DNA of 23,368 nucleotides, taken from contig WELB01000207.1 in the NCBI GenBank assembly GCA_009602725.1, positions 120,992 to 144,359 on the forward strand, in the 5' to 3' direction. The notes beneath the pieces are model-generated. The model had not been told where the DNA came from and ran no database searches. It worked only from the letters and a program-made list of their open reading frames with translations. Positions 9,641 to 19,272 of this stretch are shown here, one piece after another. The position numbers and the translations under genes are program-made. This stretch comes from Spirogloea muscicola (taxonomy: Eukaryota > Streptophyta > Zygnematophyceae > Spirogloeales > Spirogloeaceae). Each line of letters opens with the position of its first letter. Within the stretch, counting starts at the first letter, position 1.

Positions 9641-9749
9641 CGCAAAAGTGCCGACCAATAAGCAGAACAAGGGGCTACTGTAGTAAGCATAACCCTTGAC
9701 GTCTCGAGCTCCACCGAACAGGACTACGGCTGTAGGAGGCCAGCCCGAG

Positions 9750-10930
9750 AAACGAACAGGCTCTTCCAAAGACGCACGGGTGCTGTGCAATGTCATTCAA
9801 GAGGAAATTAATGAGCACCTGGGTGAGGACCCACCTTGAAGTTGGTGGTCTTCCAAAACTTCTCAGTGACCCTGGCTGCTCATTGCAAGATGCGGCTACC
9901 ATGTACATATAGAGATGGTCGACATGATGGCCATCATAAGGACGCCCAGGGGCGTCAACACCCCCGCACCCCTGACATAATTCGTGTACAACCTGGCTGC
10001 GGACCACGTGCCTTTCCTTGACTTGTTTGTCCCAGAGGCTTCGAAAGCCCAGCGTCGATTTCAATTGCTGGCTAAGTGGTGGGTTGTGCAGAGCAACTCG
10101 AAGTTGCAGCACTAGTTTGACTGTCCACAGTCTGAGGACCCCGACCAGCAACCAGCGATGTCTCATTTGTCGTGATTCTCGTTTCCACGTCTACCTGAAA
10201 GGGCCTAGGGCGTGCACACTGTAAGGATGTGCTTTCGGCCAACACGGGCTTGCACCGCATCGCTCTTCTTCAAGCGAGCCGCATGTCAGTGTCTGCAGCG
10301 GGCTCAGGCCAATAATCTGCACCAGAGCTAGGCAAGCTGTGACAGGGGCTTGGAATGTGCCATCCAGAGATCGGCCTCGTTTACCAACTCTTAGAGGTGG
10401 GAGTCTGTGTGTGGATGGGCATTGCAGCAAGCTGCGTAGTGGGAACAATGGAACAATGCATTGCCTCTTCTGATAACATCGTGAGTGTGTTTCCATTTTC
10501 TCCTCTTCCTGTGTACTGGGACGACACGTTCGATGTAGCTGTATGAAGCAGTGCTTTCCAGCCCCGGCCGCACAGCCGGGTGGGCCGTGACTTGCTAAAG
10601 TGTACATGCATGTGGCACTCAATCGAGCCCGCCTTCGTCCTCGGATCTGGATGCGGTCCGCAACGACCACATGTCGCCAAGCCCAAGCACAAGGATGCAC
10701 TGATTAGGCTTGAGATCTCTGGTCACATTGGACTTGATTGGCTTGCTACCTTTCGGCCCCATCTAGTGCAATCCTGCTTGCTTGGACTTGGCCAATCCGT
10801 ATCAATTTCTTGGTCGTTACACGGATTTTCTTACATGCACTGTTCTCCAGTATGACCCATAGACGATACCCCTCCAACGAATTGGGTACAGCAGCAGGCG
10901 GAATACAAATGGCGGGAGAAGCTTCTGTCA
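9750..10930. other. Intergenic stretch without recognised content
   Basis: A 163-codon minus-strand frame (9675-10166) and a 169-codon frame (10191-10700) exist, but neither resembles a family I know and neither joins to other exons. They are not annotated as genes. No repeat module was seen between about 9,750 and 10,930. Confidence 0.4.
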
Positions 10931-11059
10931 GAAGGTGGCGATGGCTGTAGAGGGCCAAGCCCAGATGAAGAAGCCTTTCTAGAGAGAAGGCCTCTCTTGA
11001 GGGGGCATTGCTGTGAATGGCAAGCCACGAGTGGACATGGCGAAGGGGACATCCCATTT

Positions 11060-11120
11060 GCAGAGCACGAGAGAAGGTGCACGGTGCGCGTGAAATGAGA
11101 GGGAGGACAAAGTAAGCCAG
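11060..11120 (-). repeat. AATTGGCCTCC element, inverted diverged copy
   Basis: On the minus strand it reads TGGCTTACTTTGTCCTCC followed by CACGCGCACCGTGCACC and TTCTCTC, which aligns position by position with the element at 9395-9460. Confidence 0.55.
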
Positions 11121-11144
11121 TACACGAGAGAACAAGCTCTTCAA

Positions 11145-11225
11145 AAGAGGAGAGAAGACCCGCAGTTGGCATGGATTGAGAGGGTGGCCATTTGGATCCA
11201 CTACACTGTTCAGGCAAAGGAAGGC
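11145..11225 (-). repeat. AATTGGCCTCC element, inverted longer copy
   Basis: The minus strand starts with TTGCCTGAACAGTGTAGTGG and continues through GGCCACCCTCTCAA and TTCTCTC to GAAGAG. This matches the plus-strand copy near 9380-9460 along its length, with scattered substitutions. Confidence 0.6.
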
Positions 11226-11669
11226 AGTGGCTGCGAGAGGCCAGCCCAACCGAAAGAGCTCTTCCAATGTAAGGCAGTGGCTGTGAGAGGCCAGCCCAAA
11301 GGAATGGACAAAGAATGTAGCTCTCCCAAAGGGGGCGAGCTGTACATAACCAGCCCGAAAAAGGATCAGGTCCAAAGAGGCCAAAATGGGCTCAAATGAA
11401 CAAGGGTTGAAGAAGGTGATGGCTGTGAAGCGAGCTGTAAACAGCCAGCCCGACGAGAAGGAGGTCCCAAAGGGGCCAAAAAGAAAGAAGGACGCTCCCA
11501 GGCACTCGCGATACACCAGCGTGCAGGTCGTGCATTAGCCCAGGCTAATGTCTTCCGTGGTGGTTGTTTTGCGCCTCAGTATAGCTTGTCAAATATGCAT
11601 GTGCTCACTCGGGGATATTTAGTGTCCCCATTGGCCAGCTCATTACCCAGTTAAAAGGACATCTGTAAG

Positions 11670-11846
11670 GCTAGGATTGGCCTCCTATTCAAATTTCAAG
11701 TCCACCGCGCGCCTTCTCTCTTCTAGGAGAGGGCGGTGGCTGTGAGAGGCCAGCCCAGGTTTAAGAACGAAGAAACTTCGAAGGGGCCAGATAAAGCGCT
11801 AAGACACACAGGAAATTAAGTAGTTACGAAACAGTCAGTAACCCTT
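11670..11846 (+). repeat. Composite repeat unit (copy 1)
   Basis: Copy of the AATTGGCCTCC element (11676-11720) followed by the hairpin module GGGCGGTGGCTGTGAGAGG... (11731-11756), then an A-rich segment, CCAGATAAAGCGCTAAG, and CAGTAACCC near 11840. The part from 11731 on recurs at 12093-12216. Confidence 0.75.
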
Positions 11847-11964
11847 GTTCCTCACTCGTACTTATTGAGTGATCCATCCTCCCCCTGTTTTACCATTGCA
11901 TCCTCAGGCCCCTTTGTAGCTGCTCACCGCTCTTAGGCCCCTCTGAACCTTTTGTGAATTCTTT

Positions 11965-11993
11965 TTGGGCTGGCTTTTCGCAGCCCTTGCCCC
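11965..11993 (-). repeat. Hairpin module, inverted copy
   Basis: The minus strand reads GGGGCAAGGGCTGCGAAAAG then CCAGCCCAA, followed by AAAGAATTCAC and AGGGGCC, the same order as in direct copies. It lies between the two composite units and points the other way. Confidence 0.6.
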
Positions 11994-12028
11994 CATTGGG
12001 AGTGCCACTTCTTTCTTGTTGAGCGGGC

Positions 12029-12062
12029 GCAGGTCGGAGAAAGTGGTCTCCTGGTAGCGGGC
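12029..12062 (+). repeat. Foldable repeat, partial copy (GCAGGTCGGAGAAAGTGGTC...)
   Basis: The first half of the element found in full at 12226-12300: 32 bases including stem GGAGA/TCTCC and TGGTAGCGG, then the match stops. It lacks the second hairpin. Confidence 0.75.
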
Positions 12063-12092
12063 TCAAGAAGAGAGAAGGACGCTTCCAGGAGA

Positions 12093-12216
12093 GGGCGGTG
12101 GCTCTGAGAGCCCAGCCCAGGACAAAGAATGAATAAAGAATGGACAAAGTTCGCAGGGGCCAGGTAAAGCGCTAAAGCACACAAGGAATCAAGTAGCTAT
12201 GAAACATCAGTAACCC
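12093..12216 (+). repeat. Composite repeat unit (copy 2)
   Basis: Close relative of 11731-11846: GGGCGGTGGCTCTGAGAGCC module, AGGGGCCAGGTAAAGCGC, CTAAAGCACACAAGGAATC and CAGTAACCC. It ends just before a full copy of the foldable repeat at 12226, so the two repeat types may travel together. Confidence 0.75.
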
Positions 12217-12225
12217 TATTAAGCA

Positions 12226-12300
12226 GCAGGTCGGAGAAACTGGTCTCCTGGTAGCGGGTCCCCTGGCCAGGGCCAGAGGCTGCAGCTAAGGCACGACCGG
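12226..12300 (+). repeat. Foldable repeat, full copy A
   Basis: About 70 nt that can close on themselves. The outer stem is GGTCG (12229-12233) with CGACC (12294-12298). Hairpin 1 is GGAGA-AACTGG-TCTCC; hairpin 2 is CTGGC-CAGG-GCCAG, followed by AGGCTGCAGC. A second full copy at 19121-19198 keeps the same plan with one compensated pair in hairpin 2. It is not a recognised tRNA, ribozyme or SINE head. Confidence 0.6.
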
Positions 12301-12797
12301 CACACCGATGCAGCGCGCGGGCCATGGACCTCTGCAGCGAGACGGACAGGCGCAGGCGATACACCTGCGCGAGCGAGCCTGCTGCATGGGCATCCGCCTA
12401 CTCCCTATGGTACCAAAAGGGCATGAATGAACAAGTTCTGAAGAGGTGATCGGCTGTGAGGCCCACAAAGTCGTCGAAGGCGATCCCTCCTGTACTTCGG
12501 GGTTGCTCTTCCTCCCCTCAGCTCATCTGACTTCCTACTGCTGACACGGGGGTATTGAGGGCGCCCTGTCTGCCTAGCCTTCGGCTCCGTCATGAACACC
12601 TGTATGCAACTGGCTGGCATTTTACAGCCGATTCTTTCATGTCACCAGCCGCATAAATCGATGTGTACTTGGCCGCGCTGGGGCTTAAGCCCGACTGCGG
12701 CCGCGCTCGCCCCACGTGGACGCTAGCGCAGCAGCGCGTCACCGACACCCCGCCCTGGCCTTGCTGCCCCTTGGCCCCGTCCGCCCAAACCTCCCCC

Positions 12798-12800
<3 letters not shown>

Positions 12801-12889
<89 letters not shown>
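12801..12889. repeat. (CT)44 microsatellite upstream of the hydroxylase gene
   Basis: A nearly perfect CT tract of 89 bases followed by imperfect CT/CG repeats to about 12,915. It lies about 345 bp upstream of the hydroxylase start codon, so it belongs to the promoter or 5' UTR. Frames across it (poly-Leu/Ser or poly-Glu/Arg) are artefacts. Confidence 0.95.
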
Positions 12890-12892
<3 letters not shown>

Positions 12893-13233
12893 CGCGCTCT
12901 CGCTCTCCCTCTCTACCTCGCCCTGTCTCCATCCTGGGTTTGCCGTTGCGGCCTCTTGCCCAGCCGAGGGGAAGAGCGTTGTCCGCCACACTGCAGTCCT
13001 GGGCAGCCCTCGAGGCCCCGATCAGCTCGGCTCGAGTACTGCCGGCGGGAGGAGAAGTGGGCTGCAGGGTGCAGGTCTGTTGCATGACAGGCCGAATTGG
13101 GCTGCAGACCCCCCCGCCTGTCACAGCCTGGAGGCGCTGAAGCATATCCCCGGGGCCCATCGGCGCGCCGGCAGCTCCGGTAGTGCTGGTGGAAGCAGGC
13201 ACTCGGGCGAGGCAGCAGGGCAACCCGGCCACG

Positions 13234-14381
13234 ATGGAGACAGCTCTGCTTGTGCCATTGGACAAAGGCTTGCACAGGACTGCGGGCGTGGGCCTGCTGG
13301 CAGCTGGTGTGCCAAGTGCACAGCCCACGGGCGGCCTCGCCGAGCTCCTGACATGCCTGGCGCTCGCCGCAGCGATGAGTGCCGCCCTGGCCATCGGCCA
13401 GTTCTTCGTGGAGTATGCGGGCTTCCATGGCCTCTGCTGGCTTGAGCGCCGCAGCCTCGTCCGGCGATTTGCACCCTCAGTGCCTTTCAAGGTCTGCCAC
13501 TTGGATATTGGAGTCTTGGCTGAGACTATGACTTCCTGATTTAGATGTTACTGCATTGGCATAGCGGACACAGTGGGGGGCTTACATCCACGCCGTGTGG
13601 CGCAGGTGATGGGGCCACGGTGGCAGAACTTCTGCTCTGTTGCTGGGTCGCACTTCCCACTGCTGCTCGGTGCGGCTGCTTGCCGCCGGGGCCTCCTGGC
13701 GCGCGCGGCGCCAGACTTCAACCCGGCATCGATCTGGCCGTTTGTGTGGGCCACTATGGTGGCGCACGATGCATGGTTCTTCGCTCTGCACACATTGATG
13801 CATCGCTACAAGGCGGCATATGCGGCGCTGCACCAGCGGCACCACGAGGCGACTGCCGACCTCAATGCCTGGGGCACCGCCTACGCTGGTGGCTACCGCC
13901 TCTCAGAAACCTGTCCGCCTGTGTCGCATCAGAATTTGCCGCGACTGTTGCGGCTTTCCCTGTCCATGTCCTGCCCACTGAAGCGGGGCCGTCGTATGCA
14001 GAGGAGGTGGAGTTCCTGCTGGATTGGTCAGCGTTCTACGCTGCTGTCCTGGCGCTTCAGTATGCGCGGCCGAGCTGGAACCCCGTGTCACTGCTCGCCA
14101 CGCTGGCGCCAGTCGCGGCTGTCAATGTCATGGGCCACTCTGGGTATGACCTCCCAGTGTGGCTGTGGGTGCCGCTCAGCGCGGGCGTGCTACTCACGCC
14201 GGGCGCACAGGAGAGCGCCGACCACTTCATCCACCACGTGGATCCGCGCTTCAATCGCTCGCTCTACTTTACGTGGTGGGATCACCTCGCTGGCACATAC
14301 CGTGCCACGCACCGCCTCATCCCAACCCGCCGGCAGGCCTTCTTGCGCAAGCCAGTGCAGCCCTGGTGTGCATCTAATTAG
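13234..14381 (+). CDS. Fatty acid hydroxylase / sterol desaturase superfamily membrane di-iron enzyme
   Basis: Predicted 306-aa integral membrane oxidase of the FA_hydroxylase (ERG3/SUR2-type) superfamily, which uses a di-iron centre and O2 to hydroxylate or desaturate sterols or lipids, usually in the ER. Exons 13234-13491, 13606-13888 and 14002-14381; GT-AG introns, frame kept. The histidine clusters are H148-x3-H152 (HTLMH), H162-x2-HH (HQRHH) and, after GHSGYD (226-230), H255-x2-HH (HFIHH), followed by the family-typical FTWWDHLAGTY. Hydrophobic segments lie near residues 36-58, 129-147, 190-225 and 231-247. Where many relatives carry a conserved HPxE after the second box, this model has AYAEEVEF at the exon 2/3 junction, so that His is absent. 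The ATG at 13234 is the first good in-frame one. Substrate not assignable. It is convergent with the ENGase gene. Confidence 0.82.
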
Positions 14382-14813
14382 ATACTCAGACCTAGGCATG
14401 GGCTTCCTTATGATCATGTCGCTTCTGGCAGTACTTGTACAGATTCGTTAAGTTCGACACTGCATCATCCTCCAGACCGATGTACACAGGCTTGCAGATT
14501 CAGGATTTGGAGATCATTCATCTCTGCACTGTTGTGCTGCGGGCTTACACATTCCATTGAGCATTGTGTACCTCAGCTGTATACATTCTGTTTATAGCCA
14601 GTACATGGGCCGCCTCTTATCAATCTCTAGCTATACATGAGGCCCCTTCAATCAGGCTATGGCTACATTTGGAAGCAATTGGCACCTCTCATATTCTAAC
14701 ACAAAATACTGCATAAGTATTGGTTGGACCTTCCGTGAACGACATTATTGTTGTGATTGCTGATATAGCTCATGAATAAGGTGATCCTCCCTGCTTGTGC
14801 TTGGATCCAAGTA
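14382..14813. other. Convergent 3' region between hydroxylase and ENGase
   Basis: 432 bp of AT-richer DNA between two convergent stop codons. It should hold both 3' UTRs. I see no clear polyadenylation consensus and no other gene. Confidence 0.5.
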
Positions 14814-17800
14814 TCAATGAAGTAATGCTGTCATTTCTGCCTTCCAGTGTACTTCTAGTGGTATGTCAATTCCAACACGAGCCCCACAGGTTGTTGTCGC
14901 TATCATGCGAAATTTGACCCCTTCAATTGTGGAGGGTAGATCCAGATTTGCCCGGAAACAAGCGGGCTTTGCTGCGCCAATCCATTGCAGAGGTCCACCA
15001 GAGATAGAAGCAAAGATGTGCTGATGTAGAATTGGGCACACAGACCTGCTGCGTTGTGGACTGCAGGTGTTGTAGCTGATGTCCCAGGCTAGCGAGAAGC
15101 CAAGGTGACAACTATTACTGCTCATGTCCACATCTTGGCACCTAAAGTTTGTGAAATGAATGTTTCCAGCACAGTCACTCTCGGAGTGTGTCGCGATCCT
15201 GATGTGGCCAATTCTGACGATATAGCCCTCAGGCACTGGTTTCACGCCTGTCCCAGTGGGTCCAAGCACCTCACAGGGCCTTGGTGCTCCAGGATCCTTG
15301 GCCTGAACTGTCATAGGCTCACCAATGGTGAGCTGTGACTTGCTCTGTAAGCGAGCTGAATCATCAGGTGGCACAGGAGCTTGTCCTAGCGTCGCCTTGA
15401 CTGGTGCAGATGGAAGAAGCCCCACGGTGCTGTGATCCAGCAGCATCTGACTAGTGGGCCCTTCCCGATAGCATAGCGCACCGACACGAATCAGGCGCAC
15501 ACTTTCTGGAAGCTTGTCAACATATGTTCTCGTAGTCCAGCCTCCTGCATGCATATCGATCTGAGTGCTTCCTGCTAGCAATGCTGAGAGCGCGCCCTCT
15601 GTCCCACTCAGAACCTTGTCTGGCATTGGAATGGGGTGCTGCTTGACAGCTTGCACTTGGGACCCAAGGAGCTGATCATGACAGGGGGACGGATAGAGCG
15701 AGCTTGATGGGATACCAGCAGCCATGTTGCTGAAAGTCAAAGCAAGGCTGACATTGCTGTGTTTGTCCTTAGTAAAGACCTGCTCAAGTAGCGACAGGGA
15801 TTGCAGTCTCTTATCCCAAATATCAATCGAAATACTCAAGGTTAACGAGCAACACAACAACATGCAGAACGACTCACTGAATGGATATGGGAACAGTGAT
15901 GTCCGAAGCAATCATGTATGTAGTCGAATTACTACGCCAAGTGACCGGCTTACCGAGTAGGACACATGAAGGTGCTCCATATCTGTGAGGAGAATGTCGG
16001 GTTGGAAGATGTCAACACTGGCCAAATGGTCCACTGCCAGATTGCCAGTGATGAGGTAGCTAGAGCCACCATCATAGGCTGAAGACGAGCTGCAAGGTGA
16101 GGGAGGGCAAGTCAGCTAATACACCAGGTGTCATTGCTCAGACTGGTGACAGGGACTGGTTGCTCAATCAAGAATACTTGGATCAAGCAGACGGCCCATC
16201 TGTGAGACCAATGCCAGACTTTACACAAGCTACTCCCTGCAAACAGCCAACTACTGGTTGGCATACGTACTCGACAGATGCCGTCAGCCTAAGCCCGTTA
16301 TCAAGAGCATCGTGGTGCGAGTGGTGAAGCGGCTGCACCACGCCAGGAGTCAGCCGCATTCCGTGCGATGAAACGCATGAGCCAAACCTCGTCTATCCAA
16401 ACAATCAAAAATGTGTATTGCTGAATGTGTTGCTGAATGCAGTCAGTTTCTTCAGGGCAGCTCGTCCACCTACAAAAGGCTCGAGACACTGACCTGCAAG
16501 CTTTGCATGGAGAGGTTGTTCCATGGGAGTCCTGAGACCTGGAAGCCTCCTATAAAGATGGCCTCCCCACAGCCCTAAGGGCATGCAAGCAAACCCTCCT
16601 ACTGCCTTCAGTTTCACTGATAGCCATTCTGAGTGCAACAGCACTCAGCAACTCGACAATTAAGCTATGTAAGAGCGCACAGCATTTGCATCCACATCAG
16701 ACATGTTCCGCAGAGCTGTGTCATCCATGACATGAAGGGATCAGATCATGCGGATCACCTGATCGAAGGTGGAGTACAATGGCAGAGTCCGCGGGAGGGG
16801 CCGCCGGCTTGTCCAACTTTTCCTTATGAGATCCCAAAAGCTGCGGTCCACCATTGACTCCGCACAGCACGGTACAACATCGTCTGTGGTCTGGCATGGG
16901 CACGCCGAAGCCTCCTTGACACACCGAGGCATGATTGGATACAATATGCCTGGATTTGCAATGTCAGAGGCGGGAGTGCGGCCTACCGCAGTTGTGCAGC
17001 CTCGTAAGGTACTTCCTGCTCGTTCTCATACGGCCACGCTGGACCAAAAAGAGCCACGGAGGTACCAGCAGCAAAGGCTTCCCGCACAGCTAAGTCGCAC
17101 TGATTAGCCACACAACGAGGTTTTCGCATCACCCATGCTTGCACTTCGAAGCAGGTACAAAGGCCAGAACACGAGTGATAAGACTGTGCAGTCATTCACA
17201 GAGCCTGACTCACGCAGGACGTGGCCTTGATCAGAGCACACTTGTGAGGGTGTGCCACAGGACATGGGCGCTGACCTGGTAACCGCCGCCACCATATGTG
17301 CCCCTTCCATATGCATCAATGCCCATGAAAACGTCTAGGTGGCGGGCTCCAGCCGCTTGTGCACATTGCTTTGGAGCCCCTTCCTAGTCATGCTCATGCT
17401 CAAAGACCTTAAGTGCAAGGAACTGACTGCTGTCAGATGCAAGTCATTGAGTGACTGCTTGTGCTGTCCAGATGCCATGCTCGTACTGTCCAGATGCAGA
17501 GCAGGTAACAATTCAGCACCGAAGCAAGGCTTGCAGCAAAAGCACTTACTTTCCAACAGTAGTTGGTGAAGATTCCATCTGCAGCTGCAAAGAAGCAGGA
17601 GTTCTTGTCGGTCAGGCCGTCCTGCCACTGCAGTCGGCCGTCCTCGGTGACACTGTCGTACCTGCGCACCAGCTGCTTGTCAGTCGTGAGTCAAAGACAC
17701 CGTGTACTCATGTACGACTGTATATGCACGCTGATGCATTCTGTGGGACTTCCTTCTTGCATCTGCAGGCTATCTCGAGGTGGCCATGCGAAATTCTAGC

Positions 17801-18864
17801 AGAGTGTTGAAGAGGTCGTGCACCAGATGACCAGCGAGCCCTCCCGGCGTTGGTGCATCTCAGTGGACAGTGCTGCGACGAAGTCTATCAGGAGCGGCAC
17901 TTGGCTACTGTCCACCTCATTCTCAATGTTCACCTGCAGCTTTGCAGCAGATTGGTTGCACCAAGTGCATTCAGATGCAGGAACCAGTCACCGTGACGAT
18001 AGCATTCTGCATTCTGCATCCATCGCTGGTATAGGCTGGCACAGGGCTAGGTGAAAAACACACCTTGACCCGCAATGATAAGCTTTTATGCAACGTGACA
18101 ATTGCAATAGCCCACTACTTTTTCTCTTAATGTGGGGTTGGTCATGGGCAAGCCTCACCAGCCAGCCATCGAAGCCGTAGTAGTCTGCAATGGAGGCCAG
18201 CTGGGCAGCGGCGGTTCGCACTGTGGTGGGCGATGCGAGCAGGGCGCCGCACAGCTCTGCTCCTGCCTCCCACTCGGTGATGAAGGTTCCCAGTACCTGC
18301 CCCGCGTCAACAATCTGATGGGGATAAGGCTCTAAGGCTCGAAACCCAAATGAGACGCTGAGCGCTTGACCAAGCAGCCTAAAGCAGTTCTGAGCCCCAG
18401 ATGTCGGACTCCTGGCTCATCCAACAACCATGGGACGTCGATTCTGAGCACCAAGACCTGACTTGGCGACTGCCCAGCTCAAGCACCTGGGTGCCGTGCA
18501 GGTGCGCAGCGCTGATCCAGCCGGGCGGCGGCACCGTCACCAGCTCGTGGCTAAAGTACACGAACGTGTCGACGAGGTCCCAGTCCCACAGGCAAAAGGC
18601 ATTGCTGCCGAGCGCGCCGCCTTGGGCCTCGGCGTCTTCAGTGTAGCCGCCACGCAGGTCGTGGCACACCAGCAGCCTGGGCCGCCCAGCCTCCGCAGCC
18701 GCCATTCCGCAGTCGCATGGAGGTTGTGGCAACCTCGACCCTCTGACGAAGGCGTCCGAGCGCGACTCGCCCGGCGCCCAGCTCAGGAGGTCCTGCAGGG
18801 TCCTCAGCGGTGCCGCTGCTGGCACGAATGGCGGCTCGTGCGCTGCCGCGGGCACCGCAGCCAT
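14814..18864 (-). CDS. ENGase: Cytosolic endo-beta-N-acetylglucosaminidase (GH85)
   Basis: Glycoside hydrolase family 85 enzyme that cleaves between the two core GlcNAc residues of N-glycans and acts on free oligomannose glycans from misfolded glycoproteins in the cytosol. Model of 761 aa. Exons, 5' to 3': 18864-18487, 18296-18159, 17933-17824, 17661-17550, 17383-17276, 17099-16987, 16840-16759, 16574-16494, 16332-16271, 16089-15954, 15779-14814; all GT-AG, phase consistent. Signature pieces: RPRLLVCHDLRGGY, FVYFSHELVTVPPPGW, VLGTFITEWEAG, DGWLVNIENEVD with the catalytic Asn174-x-Glu176 pair, YDSVTEDGRLQWQDGLTDKN, DGIFTNYCWKEG, DVFMGIDAYGRGTYGGGGYQ, LFGPAWPYEN, FWDLIRKSW and LPWNNLSMQSLQ. The C-terminal part (beta-sandwich domains in the family) is one 966-bp exon. 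There is no signal peptide, which fits the cytosol. Length is slightly above the roughly 700 residues of plant enzymes. The exon 11 acceptor was chosen because it joins HVSYS to VFTKDK, matching plant relatives. Confidence 0.92.
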
Positions 18865-19120
18865 TGCGCACTGCCTTGGATCGCCCAGACCATCGGTGTC
18901 ACGTCACGGGCATGCCAGTCATCCAAGGCCTCCAAAGTCTGCTGGAATGTAGTCTGGCAGCCGCCTGCAGCCCCACTGGCTTGGGTGAGCACCGCGACAA
19001 CTAATGTGCTACTTTGGCTTTGTACATGGATAGTGATCTGTACGTTGCTGCCCATTGTCGTCTCGTGAGTGCAACCTTGAGTCCTATGGACGCTTCGACT
19101 TATCGCCTAGTAAGGCAGCC
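18865..19120 (-). promoter_or_regulatory. ENGase 5' flank with TGACGT element
   Basis: A GTCACGTCAC site (18899-18907, TGACGTGAC on the coding strand) lies about 35-45 bp upstream of the ENGase ATG, so it is in the 5' UTR or core promoter. TGACGT is a bZIP core. No TATA box is obvious. Confidence 0.3.
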
Positions 19121-19198
19121 GCAGGTCAGAGATATTAGTCTCCGGGTAGCAGGTTCCCTGTCGATAGACAGAGGCTGCAGCCAGGGCGCGAGACCGGC
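19121..19198 (+). repeat. Foldable repeat, full copy B
   Basis: Aligns along its length with 12226-12300. The outer stem GGTC (19124-19127) pairs with GACC (19192-19195). Hairpin 1 is GAGA-TATTAG-TCTC; hairpin 2 is CTGTC-GATA-GACAG. Compared with copy A, one G-C pair in hairpin 2 has become T-A on both sides and the loop has changed from CAGG to GATA. Confidence 0.6.
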
Positions 19199-19272
19199 AT
19201 GCAGATGCTCCTCAGAGTGATATCTCCTTGGTCAAATGATGGAGATCTCTTCCTCAGCCACTCCTTTTTATG

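Larger units (their letters stand above)
9211..9746 (+). repeat. Hairpin-module repeats, cluster 1
   Basis: Copies of a short module with consensus near GGCGATGGCTGTGAGAGG followed by CCAGCCC occur at 9211-9238, 9471-9497 and 9728-9746. The ends GGCTG and CAGCC are complementary, so each can form a small hairpin. Each copy is followed by an A-rich stretch with variants of AAGAATGGACAAGGTCC. The 9549-9606 repeat lies in the same cluster. Confidence 0.7.
10934..11452 (+). repeat. Hairpin-module repeats, cluster 2
   Basis: Direct copies of the GGCTGTGAGAGGCCAGCCC module at 10934-10962, 11001-11026 (diverged), 11223-11247, 11273-11297 and 11414-11452 (loop enlarged, AGCTGTAAACAGCCAGCCC). Intervals are A/G-rich with AAAGGGGCC-like ends. 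A minus-strand frame stays open for 256 codons across the cluster and repeats FGLASHSH-like motifs because it reads through the modules. Confidence 0.7.

Noticed and set aside
9675-10166. 163-codon minus-strand frame as a gene
   Set aside because: No recognisable domain, overlaps a repeat module at its 3' end and shows no supporting exon structure.
12226-12300. Hammerhead ribozyme or ordinary tRNA in the foldable repeat
   Set aside because: No CUGAUGA/GAAA hammerhead core and no T-loop TTCRANTCC were found; only the stem plan is supported.
12663-13490. Long frames on both strands across the CT tract
   Set aside because: They translate to Leu/Ser or Glu/Arg runs from the microsatellite. The supported hydroxylase start lies downstream at 13234.
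14814-15911. Starting the last ENGase exon at 15911
   Set aside because: The frame upstream of 15779 is intronic. The acceptor at 15780 joins in phase and gives the conserved HVSYSV sequence; the longer frame would not.
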